Of a stretch of DNA of 64,000 nt, positions 18,843 through 25,697 are shown in pieces. The first letter of the stretch is position 1, and every line of letters starts with the position of its first letter. Source of the stretch: Arthrobacter sp. AK04 (GTDB taxonomy: Bacteria; Actinomycetota; Actinomycetes; Actinomycetales; Micrococcaceae). Position numbers and translations under genes: made by a program. The stretch is taken from positions 1-64,000 of the forward strand of contig NZ_JAJOMC010000017.1 in NCBI RefSeq assembly GCF_021129155.1, given 5' to 3'. The notes beneath the pieces were generated by a model, which made no database searches, was not told where the DNA came from, and was given only the letters and a program-made list of their open reading frames with translations.

Positions 18843-18853
18843 TTTGCTAGGCT
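18843..18853 (+). promoter_or_regulatory. tRNA promoter: TTTGC-extended -10 box TAGGCT
   Basis: TTTGCTAGGCT lies 14 nt before the first tRNA-Asn. The same TTTGC-plus-TANNNT pattern occurs before the second tRNA-Asn and the CAT tRNA, supporting it as the tRNA promoter core here. Confidence 0.6.
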
Positions 18854-18867
18854 AATACCCGCTTCAT

Positions 18868-18940
18868 TCCTCCTTAGCTCAATTGGCAGAGCATTCGACT
18901 GTTAATCGAAGGGTTGCTGGTTCAAGTCCAGCAGGAGGAG
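18868..18940 (+). tRNA. tRNA-Asn (GTT), copy 1
   Basis: 73-nt cloverleaf: the acceptor stem TCCTCCT (18868-18874) pairs with AGGAGGA (18933-18939), the D stem is GCTC/GAGC, the anticodon stem TTCGA/TCGAA encloses loop CTGTTAA with anticodon GTT at 18901-18903, and the T arm is GCTGG-TTCAAGT-CCAGC. The discriminator is G18940; CCA is not encoded. It has its own promoter and terminator, separate from the second copy. Confidence 0.97.
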
Positions 18941-18945
18941 CGCAC

Positions 18946-18981
18946 AATCCCCGTTCCGGCCTCCGGAACGGGGATTTTTTT
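18946..18981 (+). terminator. Rho-independent terminator after tRNA-Asn copy 1
   Basis: Arms 18946-18959 and 18963-18976 pair perfectly around a 3-nt loop (CCT) and run into a seven-T tract at 18975-18981. This is a canonical intrinsic terminator 5 nt after the tRNA. Confidence 0.9.
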
Positions 18982-19039
18982 ATGCCGGACCCTGCCCTCC
19001 AGGGCCGCACGGATGCCGATTTCACTTTGTCCGGAATCC

Positions 19040-19050
19040 TTTGCTAATGT
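19040..19050 (+). promoter_or_regulatory. tRNA promoter: TTTGC-extended -10 box TAATGT
   Basis: TTTGCTAATGT lies 14 nt before the second tRNA-Asn, the same spacing as in copy 1. A TTGTCC sequence at 19027-19032 is near, but too close to TAATGT for a standard -35. Confidence 0.55.
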
Positions 19051-19064
19051 CATACCTGCTTCAT

Positions 19065-19137
19065 TCCTCCTTAGCTCAATTGGCAGAGCATTCGACTGTT
19101 AATCGAAGGGTTGCTGGTTCAAGTCCAGCAGGAGGAG
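19065..19137 (+). tRNA. tRNA-Asn (GTT), copy 2
   Basis: Identical over 73 nt to the copy 197 bp upstream, with anticodon GTT at 19098-19100 and no encoded CCA. The shared TTTGCTA box and the GCTTCATTCC just before both genes indicate duplication of the whole promoter-tRNA unit, while the remaining flanks have diverged. Confidence 0.97.
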
Positions 19138-19142
19138 CCCGA

Positions 19143-19187
19143 AAAAATCCCCGTTCCTCCCTTGGGAAGAACGGGGATTTTTGTTTT
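19143..19187 (+). terminator. Rho-independent terminator after tRNA-Asn copy 2
   Basis: Arms 19143-19156 and 19169-19182 pair (CCCCGTTC/GAACGGGG core, extended by A-T pairs), with an inner TCCC/GGGA helix and a T-rich tail to 19187. The A-rich left flank means it can also work on the opposite strand for the convergent hypothetical gene. Confidence 0.88.
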
Positions 19188-19604
19188 CTAGACGAAGTCC
19201 ATTTCCACCTGGAGAAAGCGCTCGGCCTCCACAATGGCGGCCAGGAACGCCTCTTTCTCCGTGGGTGACTTCCGGGGCTGGCGGGGATTCCACTCGTGGG
19301 GAGCCGAATGGATGCGGACCACTCCGGTGTCCGGTGGCGCGTAGAAGATGCCGAAGCGCTGCACGGGCCATTCGGGGGAGGTCTCAGGGGCTACCAGCAG
19401 CGCGGCGTTGAAGGCGGGATTGAACCACTGAGCGATGGGCCGGCGGCGGTCCTCCGTGAACAGCCCCGCGGCATAAAGCGCTGCCGACTGTTCGCCTGCC
19501 TGGGCACACAGGCGCTCCCACCACAGTGGCAGTATCCGGTTATCGCACCGTTGCCATGTGGCCGGAAGCGGCGGTTGTTCCTGCCAGGTGGGCACAAACA
19601 CCAT
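19188..19604 (-). CDS. Hypothetical protein
   Basis: Predicted soluble protein of 138 aa from ATG 19604 (MVFVPTWQEQ), rich in Trp and Pro early on, with an acidic alpha-helical C terminus (EKEAFLAAIVEAERFLQVEMDFV). I do not recognise the family. The frame is open upstream and another ATG at 19637 is possible; neither start has a convincing ribosome-binding site. It lies downstream of the small membrane protein and the MFS exporter on the same strand, and its stop abuts the tRNA terminator. Reading-frame codon bias fits a real high-GC gene. Confidence 0.6.
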   Translation of the reverse strand: MVFVPTWQEQPPLPATWQRCDNRILPLWWERLCAQAGEQSAALYAAGLFTEDRRRPIAQWFNPAFNAALLVAPETSPEWPVQRFGIFYAPPDTGVVRIHSAPHEWNPRQPRKSPTEKEAFLAAIVEAERFLQVEMDFV

Positions 19605-19680
19605 TTTATCGCGGGTACCCTGCAGGCGGCAGGTCATCCACGCCCACCACGCGCTTGGCCTGTTCCCGGTTGCGGCAGCG

Positions 19681-19872
19681 TCAGGGGCGGTTCCAGGGCC
19701 CCGGGTTGACCCGGTACAGCAGCGCCGAGCCTGCAATCATGCCCAGGACAATGCCCATGGCGGGGTTGCCCATGGCCCGGCCAGCAAAGTAGCCCGCAAC
19801 GGCGCCAAGCACCGCACCGAGGAAGAGTCCCCGGCGGTTCCGGTGCGGCCTGCGCTTTGAGGTGTCCTTCAT
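19681..19872 (-). CDS. Small glycine-zipper-like membrane protein
   Basis: Predicted protein of 63 aa: a basic N terminus (MKDTSKRRPHRNRRG) followed by two hydrophobic, Gly/Ala-rich helices (FLGAVLGAVAGYFAGRAMG and MGIVLGMIAGSALLY) and a short polar end. ATG 19872 lies 4 nt after the MFS stop on the same strand, so it is probably translated from the exporter mRNA. I do not recognise a family; small helix-hairpin membrane proteins of this kind often modify a partner, but no role can be assigned. Confidence 0.65.
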   Translation of the reverse strand: MKDTSKRRPHRNRRGLFLGAVLGAVAGYFAGRAMGNPAMGIVLGMIAGSALLYRVNPGPWNRP

Positions 19873-19876
19873 GGCG

Positions 19877-21100
19877 TCAGTGGATCGAGGGAACGGTGCG
19901 TGGGCGGACCACCAGCCACAGGGCTGCCATGGCCAGCAGGATGCACGCTCCCTGCACCGCGCCCATGGGGGCGGCGCTGGTGATGCCCAGCCAGCCGACA
20001 ACCGGGGAAATGAGCCCCGCCATCATGAACGTCGAAAACCCGAGCAGGGAGGCTGCGGTGCCGGCCTGGCCCGCATGGCCGGCCAGGGCGAGCACCTGCA
20101 CGCAGGGGAACATGAAGCCCGTCCCCAGGATGTAGAACCACAAGGGAACCAGCACGCCCCAGAGGCCGAACCCCAGCTGGTCGAATACCACGATCAGCGT
20201 GGCCATAACGAACATCCAGGCAGTGGCGGCAGCGATGATCCACTGCGGCGGAACCCGGCGGATGAGGCGGGCGCTGGTTTGGATTCCGGCCACGATACCC
20301 AGGGAGTTGATGCCGAAGAGCAGGCCGTACTCCTGGGGGGAGAAGCCGAAAACGTCCTGGAACAGGAACGGGGAGGCCGACAGGTAGGTGAAGAGGCCGC
20401 CGAAGTTCATGCCCGCCACCAGCAGCAGCCCAACAAACACCCTGTCGCTGAAGAGGATCCGGTAGCGCTGGCGGGCGGTCATGCCGCTCTGGCGGCGTTT
20501 TTCAGGCGGCAGGGTCTCGCGGACCAGGAACAGGGCCGAGACGATCACCAGGGTCCCGTAGGCGGCAAGGAACACGAAGATCCCGGGCCACTCCATCACA
20601 AGGAGCAGCTGTGAGCCGATCACCGGCGCCAGGATCGGTGCCAGGCCGTTCACCAGCGCCATGCGGGAAAACATCTTCACCATGGCATAGCCGGAAAACA
20701 GGTCCCGGACCATTGCCATGGCCACAACACCGCCGCCGGCAGCGCCCACGCCCATCAGGACACGGAAAATGCCCAAGGTGGTGATGTCCGTGGACAGGGC
20801 GGCACCCACGGACGCCGCTATGTGCAGTGCCGTTGCCATGATGAGCGGGGTCCGGCGTCCGAACCTGTCACTGAAGGGGCCCACCACCAGCTGGCCGATG
20901 GCGAAACCCACGGTGGTGCCGGCCAGGGTCAGCTGGACCTGGGCCTCGGTCACACCGAGGCTCTCCTCCAAGGCCGGGAACGCGGGAAGGTAGAGGTCAA
21001 TCGTGAACGGACCCAACGCCGTCAGGGCGCCGAGCAGCAGGATGTAAAGGAGTTTCCGGCGGCGGCTCAAAAGGTCGCCCGGATTGCTGGGAATGGTCAC
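19877..21100 (-). CDS. MFS multidrug exporter, Bcr/CflA type
   Basis: Twelve-helix drug:proton antiporter of 407 aa in the cytoplasmic membrane. It shows the Bcr/CflA hallmarks: ALGPFTIDLYLPAFPALEESL in helix 1, the loop 2-3 motif GPFSDRFGRRTPLI (motif A), and the antiporter-type motif C region with repeated Gly and Pro (GLAPILAPVIG). GTG 21100 is chosen because AGGA lies about 10 nt upstream; the longer open frame has no membrane character. Substrates are not predictable. It is divergent from the holin-family gene and followed by a small membrane gene. Confidence 0.88.
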   Translation of the reverse strand: MTIPSNPGDLLSRRRKLLYILLLGALTALGPFTIDLYLPAFPALEESLGVTEAQVQLTLAGTTVGFAIGQLVVGPFSDRFGRRTPLIMATALHIAASVGAALSTDITTLGIFRVLMGVGAAGGGVVAMAMVRDLFSGYAMVKMFSRMALVNGLAPILAPVIGSQLLLVMEWPGIFVFLAAYGTLVIVSALFLVRETLPPEKRRQSGMTARQRYRILFSDRVFVGLLLVAGMNFGGLFTYLSASPFLFQDVFGFSPQEYGLLFGINSLGIVAGIQTSARLIRRVPPQWIIAAATAWMFVMATLIVVFDQLGFGLWGVLVPLWFYILGTGFMFPCVQVLALAGHAGQAGTAASLLGFSTFMMAGLISPVVGWLGITSAAPMGAVQGACILLAMAALWLVVRPRTVPSIH

Positions 21101-21277
21101 GGAGATCAATCCTAGGCCCGGCGCTGCCGAATTTTGCAGCGTTGTAGGGCACGCCGCCCGGCAAGCCCCGAAGTTCGCCCTTAACCTGAATGATAGTTTT
21201 GGTGCGGGGACTGTGCAGCTGCACTTTCCTGCAGCATACGGAAGCCGATTCGACCCATAACCAGTAAGGCGGAACCG

Positions 21278-22129
21278 ATGAGCGGACGTCACAGCGGGCG
21301 TACCAGCCAGGGATTGCGCATCACTGCGCTGCCCAGGACGCTTAAACTCCTTTTCCGGTTGGCGCCGCGCCAGCTCAACGACGAAATCGCCTTCGCGAAG
21401 ATCGAGCTCAAGCGCAAGGGAATCCAGGTCGGGGTTGCCGCCGCCTTTTTCGCCGTCGCCCTCGTTTTCCTTCTCTTCCTGGTGGTAGGCCTCATCGTCG
21501 CAGCCATCATGGGACTGGCAACCATCATGCCCGCCTGGCTGGCCGCCCTCCTGGTGTCCGCGGCCTTCCTGCTGATAGCGCTGATCGGCGGCCTGATCGG
21601 CGCCCGGAAGTTCAAGAAAGCCATGCCGCTCATGCCGGAGGAGACCATCCGCGGCATCAAGCACGATATCGGCGTGGCCAAAGAAGGCTCCGCGTTCAAC
21701 CCCGCTGTCCTTGATCCCAACAGCCCCGAGGCCAAGGCTGCCAAGGCCGCAAAGGATGAAGCGGCTGCGAAGGCCAAGGCCGAGAAGGCAGCCAAGGCCG
21801 CTGAACACGACAAGGAATTCCCGCACGCCTCCGAACCCGAGCTGGTGCGCCGGCTCAGCCAGCGCCGCCACCACCTCACCGAAGTGCGCGACGAACTCGG
21901 CACCGAGCTGGACGTCAAGACCCAGGGCAGGTACCTGCTGGCAACGGCCCAGGACAAACTGCGGGAAGGCCAGGCCCTGGCCGGCCACGGCCGGGACATA
22001 GCCGGGCAGAAGTTCGCAGCATTGTCCGGGTCCGCAGACCTGGAACAACGCTGGAAGCCGCTGGCAGCCTTCATCGCCGCGGGAACCGTCTTCCTGGTCC
22101 TGGCGCGCAAGCTCCTGCGGACGTACTAG
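21278..22129 (+). CDS. Putative actinobacterial holin-superfamily membrane protein
   Basis: Protein of 283 aa. After a basic N terminus it has an amphipathic segment (RQLNDEIAFAKIELKRKG) and two long membrane helices (about 50-75 and 80-108), which match the phage-holin-like family common in actinobacterial chromosomes. An Ala/Lys-rich coiled segment (148-185), a helical region (ELVRRLSQRRHHLTEVRDEL, similar in character to DUF3618) and a final membrane helix near 262-277 follow. There are no phage genes nearby, so a lysis role is unlikely; a membrane-stress or envelope role is a guess. Confidence 0.75.
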   Translation: MSGRHSGRTSQGLRITALPRTLKLLFRLAPRQLNDEIAFAKIELKRKGIQVGVAAAFFAVALVFLLFLVVGLIVAAIMGLATIMPAWLAALLVSAAFLLIALIGGLIGARKFKKAMPLMPEETIRGIKHDIGVAKEGSAFNPAVLDPNSPEAKAAKAAKDEAAAKAKAEKAAKAAEHDKEFPHASEPELVRRLSQRRHHLTEVRDELGTELDVKTQGRYLLATAQDKLREGQALAGHGRDIAGQKFAALSGSADLEQRWKPLAAFIAAGTVFLVLARKLLRTY

Positions 22130-22222
22130 CACCGGTAGCGGGCGGCGTTCCGGCAGCCCGCGGAAGTTCAGAGAAAACGGCAATAACGCTCGCAGGGGGC
22201 AGCAGGAAGGAAGGGGGACGGG

Positions 22223-22846
22223 GTGAAGTTCATTGGTGCCGGCTCCCGTCCCGGACGCCCCCAGGTGGACCATGACCTCGTGTTCACCATTCCCAACCTG
22301 CTCACCGTGGTGCGTTTCATGGGGGTGCCGCTCTTCATTTGGCTTGTCCTGGGCCAAAAGGAATACGGTGCCGCCGTTATAGTCCTGGCCGTCATGGCCA
22401 GCACCGACTGGGTTGACGGGTACATTGCCCGCCGCTTCGACCAAACCTCGAAACTCGGCAGGGTCCTGGACCCGATCGCCGACCGCCTGGCGCTCATAGC
22501 GGTGGCTGTCACGCTGGTGATTGCCGGCGTCGTCCATTGGCTCTACCTGGCCGCCCTGGTGATCCCGGACGCTGTCCTGCTGACCATGACGCTGTTCTTC
22601 TTCCGGGGCCATCCGGATCTTCCCGTGAGCGTGGTGGGCAAGGTGCGCACCGGCCTGCTGCTGCTGGGAACCCCCCTGCTGGTCCTCTCACGGCTGGACA
22701 CAGGGTTCTCCACTGAGTTGTTCGTCGCCGCATGGATAGTCCTGGGCCTGGGCCTAGTCGGCCACTGGATTGCTGCCTACAACTACTTCTGGGCCATCCT
22801 GCGAAAGGGCAGAATGCAGGCACACCACGACGACGGGGCCGCCTGA
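22223..22846 (+). CDS. CDP-alcohol phosphatidyltransferase
   Basis: Membrane enzyme of 207 aa that joins CDP-diacylglycerol to a polyol or polyol phosphate. The complete CDP-OH-P signature is present: D62-x2-D65-G66-x2-A69-R70-x8-G79-x3-D83-x3-D87 (DWVDGYIAR...GRVLDPIAD). About five hydrophobic helices are seen. Phosphatidylglycerophosphate synthase is the commonest function, but phosphatidylinositol-phosphate synthase-like or other head groups are possible. GTG 22223 follows GGAAGGAAGGGG. Its stop overlaps the next gene's start (TGATG), so the two are translationally coupled. Confidence 0.86.
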   Translation: MKFIGAGSRPGRPQVDHDLVFTIPNLLTVVRFMGVPLFIWLVLGQKEYGAAVIVLAVMASTDWVDGYIARRFDQTSKLGRVLDPIADRLALIAVAVTLVIAGVVHWLYLAALVIPDAVLLTMTLFFFRGHPDLPVSVVGKVRTGLLLLGTPLLVLSRLDTGFSTELFVAAWIVLGLGLVGHWIAAYNYFWAILRKGRMQAHHDDGAA

Positions 22847-23754
22847 TGGTTTGGATGGCAGTCGGTCTTGCGCTGCTTGGCGCCTTCTGCCTCGCCCTTG
22901 GTGCGCAGCGCCAGGGGAGTGCTGTCAAAGCTGACACTGGCGGCCTTGCCCTGAGCTCCAACGGCTTCCTGCGCCTGCTCCGGAATCCGCGCTGGGTGTT
23001 CGGCCTGCTGCTGCTGTGTGCCGGCATGGCCATGAACGCCGTGGCGCTCGTTTCTGCCCCGCTTACGGTTGTCCAGCCCATCGGCGCCATCGCCCTGGTG
23101 ATCACCACGATCATCAATGCCAAGGACCAGGACCTCACCATCAACCGGGCAACCGTGGTGGCCATCGCGGCGTGCGTGACCGGCTCTGCGCTCTTCGTCC
23201 TCCTGGCTGTCAACGTCACGCAGGAAAACCACGACGTAACCCTCGCCGACGAGGTCACCATCGTGCTGCTGCTGGCGCTCGCCGTCGGACTCTTCGGCAC
23301 CCTGGCCGTCATGTTCAGGCACCGGATCAACGCCTTCGTCTATATCCTCGGCGCCGGGGTCCTCTTCGGGTTCGTGGCCGTCCTGACCCGGATCATCGGC
23401 AAACACCTGCTCGATCCCAACGGGCTGTTCCTGCTGAACGTGCAGTGGTACTCGGTGGTGGCCCTTATCGCGGCGGGCGGGCTGGGGTCGTGGTTCGTCC
23501 AGAGCGCCTACTCGTCGGGTCCACCGGACCTGGTGATCGCAGGGCTCACCGTGATCGATCCGCTGGTGGGCATAGCGATCGGCATTGTGATCCTCGGGGA
23601 ACTGCGGCCGGATGTCCACGCCGTGATGGCCATTGCCATGGGAACAGCCGCCTCCCTTGCTATCGTTGGGGTGATCGCCCTTTCCAGGCACCATCCTGAG
23701 GTCACGAAGCGCAAGAAGGACGCGCGGAAGGCCGTGGGCAGGGCGAGCCGCTAG
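22846..23754 (+). CDS. NIPA-like DMT-superfamily transporter
   Basis: Integral membrane protein of 302 aa with nine to ten helices. AVGLALLGAFCLALGAQRQG in helix 1, LSAPLTVVQPIGAIALV-type sequence near 65-85 and GLTVIDPLVGIAIGIVILGE near 235-255 match the EamA/NIPA-like subgroup of the drug/metabolite transporter superfamily. Substrate is unknown; NIPA homologues move Mg2+ in eukaryotes, but bacterial members are uncharacterised. ATG 22846 overlaps the stop of the CDP-alcohol transferase gene. The coupling suggests export or flipping of something related to its neighbours, which is inference. Confidence 0.82.
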   Translation: MVWMAVGLALLGAFCLALGAQRQGSAVKADTGGLALSSNGFLRLLRNPRWVFGLLLLCAGMAMNAVALVSAPLTVVQPIGAIALVITTIINAKDQDLTINRATVVAIAACVTGSALFVLLAVNVTQENHDVTLADEVTIVLLLALAVGLFGTLAVMFRHRINAFVYILGAGVLFGFVAVLTRIIGKHLLDPNGLFLLNVQWYSVVALIAAGGLGSWFVQSAYSSGPPDLVIAGLTVIDPLVGIAIGIVILGELRPDVHAVMAIAMGTAASLAIVGVIALSRHHPEVTKRKKDARKAVGRASR

Positions 23755-23884
23755 CCACTGTCCGCCCGATCCCATCCCACATTCCGCAAGCAAGATTCAC
23801 CACGAGGCCAGGCGCCACAGCGCCAGCGGCCAACTGTGCTGCCAGTACATGCTGTCCGCACCGTGACCATCAGGAGCTCTCCAC

Positions 23885-25081
23885 GTGACCACGCCCGCAG
23901 ACCAGCGTCCCCTGACCATCCTGATCGCTGCAGACACCTATCCGCCGCACATTAACGGAGCGGCGCAGTTCGGCTACCGCCTGGCCAAGGGAATGACCGG
24001 CCGCGGGCACGACGTCCATGTGCTGGCCTGCCGGGCGGATAACGGAAAGAGCTTTACGGAGTTCCGGCCTGAGGGGACCGTCCACAGGCTCCGTTCCCAC
24101 GGTGTCCCCACGCACGAGTACTTCCGCATTTGCCTTCCCTGGGAGATCAAAAAGGAAATCAGCCTCCTTTTTGACCGGGTGAAACCGGATGTTGTGCACA
24201 TCCAAAGCCACTACATGATCGGCGAGCACGTCCTGTACGAGGCCGTGAAGCGCGGCGTGCGGATTGTTGCCACCAACCATTTCATGCCGGAGAACCTCAA
24301 CCCGTTCCTGCCGTTTCCGCAGTGGTTCAAGGACATTATCGGTAAGATCTCCTGGAAGGACATGGGCAAAGTGATGGGCAAGGCGGACGTGGTCACCACG
24401 CCCACCCCGCTTGCCGCCAAGGCCATGCACCAGCACGCCTTCCTGCGCAAGGTCCTGCCTTTGTCCAACGGTATTGACTCCGCCGCCTACGAACTCCAGC
24501 CCGGCGAGCAGATCGAACCCCATGAGCACCCCACCGTGATGTTCGCCGGTCGGCTGGCCGAGGAAAAGCACGTGGACGTGCTCATCGAAGCCGTCAGCAA
24601 GACTCCGCCGGAACTCAACGTCCACCTCGAGATTGTCGGCGGCGGGGAGGTCCGGTCCTCCCTGGAAGACCTGGTCCGCCGGCTGCGGATGACCGACAGG
24701 GTGAAGTTCCTGGGCCTCGCCAGCGACGAGGAACTGCGCCGGGCCTATATCCAGGCCGACCTGTTCTGCATGCCCGGAACGGCCGAGCTGCAGTCGCTGG
24801 TCACGCTCGAAGCGATGTCCGCCTCCACCCCTGTGGTGTTGGCCGATGCCATGGCCTTGCCGCACTTGGTGCGCGACGGCGAAAACGGCTACCTGTTCAC
24901 GCCGAATGACAGTGATGACCTTGCCAAGAAGATCACCATGGTCCTGGAGCTGCCGGCGGACCAGCGCGCCGCCATGGGCCTGGCCAGCCGGCAGATGGTG
25001 GAACCCCACAGCATTGAGGGCACGCTGCAGACCTTCGAGGACCTTTACCGTGGAGCACGCTTCGAAGACAAAGTGGTCTGA
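23885..25081 (+). CDS. Glycosyltransferase family 4 (GT-B)
   Basis: GT-B glycosyltransferase of 398 aa. The N-terminal acceptor domain begins ADTYPPHINGAAQFGYRLA. The nucleotide-sugar domain contains FAGRLAEEKHVDVLIEA (220-236) and the EX7E retaining-GT motif E301-E309 (ELQSLVTLE). These enzymes add a sugar, often mannose or glucose, to lipids such as diacylglycerol or phosphatidylinositol on the cytosolic membrane face. With a CDP-alcohol phosphatidyltransferase two genes upstream, a glycolipid role is plausible. The GTG start follows AGGAGCTCTCC. The downstream tRNA is on the same strand. Confidence 0.85.
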   Translation: MTTPADQRPLTILIAADTYPPHINGAAQFGYRLAKGMTGRGHDVHVLACRADNGKSFTEFRPEGTVHRLRSHGVPTHEYFRICLPWEIKKEISLLFDRVKPDVVHIQSHYMIGEHVLYEAVKRGVRIVATNHFMPENLNPFLPFPQWFKDIIGKISWKDMGKVMGKADVVTTPTPLAAKAMHQHAFLRKVLPLSNGIDSAAYELQPGEQIEPHEHPTVMFAGRLAEEKHVDVLIEAVSKTPPELNVHLEIVGGGEVRSSLEDLVRRLRMTDRVKFLGLASDEELRRAYIQADLFCMPGTAELQSLVTLEAMSASTPVVLADAMALPHLVRDGENGYLFTPNDSDDLAKKITMVLELPADQRAAMGLASRQMVEPHSIEGTLQTFEDLYRGARFEDKVV

Positions 25082-25094
25082 ACGCTTTCCCGGA

Positions 25095-25105
25095 TTTGCT
25101 AGAGT
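25095..25105 (+). promoter_or_regulatory. tRNA promoter: TTTGC-extended -10 box TAGAGT
   Basis: TTTGCTAGAGT repeats the extended -10 pattern found before both tRNA-Asn genes. It lies 47 nt upstream of the CAT tRNA, implying a ~40-nt 5' leader to be removed by RNase P. Confidence 0.55.
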
Positions 25106-25152
25106 AATTTTGCCCTGCCACCGCGTACCGATCGCGGGCGGTCCGGGCATGG

Positions 25153-25226
25153 GGGGCTATAGCTCAGCTGGTTAGAGCGCGGGACTCATAATCCTAAGGT
25201 CCTCGGTTCAAGTCCGAGTAGCCCTA
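25153..25226 (+). tRNA. tRNA with CAT anticodon (Met or Ile2)
   Basis: 74-nt cloverleaf: the acceptor stem GGGGCTA (25153-25159) pairs with TAGCCCT (25219-25225), the first pair being G-T; D stem GCTC/GAGC; anticodon CAT at 25187-25189 in loop CTCATAA; T arm CTCGG-TTCAAGT-CCGAG; discriminator A25226; CCA not encoded. The 27-43 position (C-A) is unpaired. CAT can read AUG or, after lysidine modification by TilS, AUA; the acceptor and D arm resemble isoleucine tRNAs, but I cannot decide between elongator Met and Ile2. It lacks initiator-tRNA features. Confidence 0.9.
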
Positions 25227-25238
25227 CTGCATTGCCTC

Positions 25239-25270
25239 CCGCTTTCGCATCGCATGAAGCGGCGTTTTAT
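25239..25270 (+). terminator. Probable terminator after the CAT tRNA
   Basis: CCGCTT (25239-25244) pairs with AAGCGG (25257-25262) around a 12-nt loop and is followed by CGTTTTAT. A weak but correctly placed intrinsic terminator. Confidence 0.55.
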
Positions 25271-25600
25271 GACGCGCGAGCAAGCTTCCGCTTGATCATT
25301 GGTTCCGGGAGTCCAGGTGGACCGTCGGGTCACCACTCCAATCCCGAGTTCCTCACAGCCGGTGCAACTCCGGGCAGCTGACTGGCTCCGTGTCAGGGTC
25401 CCACACCAGTCCCGCCCGGCAATCAGGGCGGGCAAAACCACTGCGCTCCACAGCAGAACTCCCATCCGCCTCCCCTTTGCGCGGGGAGCAGGCCGTCCGA
25501 GCGGGTAGTCGCTCATGCACGGATCCTGCGGTGCCGTTCGAGCCGCGATTCACGGGCAGGCAAATTACCTCATTGTGGGGACTGCCAGGCCCGTTTTTCT
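25271..25600. other. Intergenic stretch with no confident gene
   Basis: Roughly 330 bp between the tRNA terminator and the acyl-CoA dehydrogenase promoter. It contains a 7-bp hairpin, CCCGCCC/GGGCGGG at 25411-25432. A minus-strand open frame starts at ATG 25516 with AGGATCCGTGC before it and encodes a hydrophobic stretch (MGVLLWSAVVLPALIAG), but it runs into the tRNA gene and has no recognisable family. I do not call it a gene. Confidence 0.6.
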
Positions 25601-25625
25601 TTCTTAAGCCTTCGATCTGCGGTAT

Positions 25626-25641
25626 GTTACTGAGCAGTAAC
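25626..25641. promoter_or_regulatory. Palindromic operator upstream of acyl-CoA dehydrogenase
   Basis: GTTACTG-AG-CAGTAAC, a 7-bp-arm palindrome, overlaps a TATGTT box at 25623-25628 that could be the -10 element of the downstream gene. The position is typical for a repressor, and the shape for TetR-like regulators of fatty-acid or acyl-CoA genes. No regulator gene is adjacent. Confidence 0.6.
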
Positions 25642-25697
25642 TTACGGTGCTCCCTCCTGGCGAGCCCCGGTCACCGCTGATCATTTGTGAGGTAACC

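Noticed and set aside
18868..19137. Tandem tRNA-Asn genes as attachment sites flanking an integrated element
   Set aside because: Only a terminator and promoter lie between the copies; there is no integrase or cargo.
21278..22129. Prophage signal from a holin-family protein
   Set aside because: No endolysin, integrase, capsid or tail genes are nearby, and this family is widespread in actinobacterial chromosomes.
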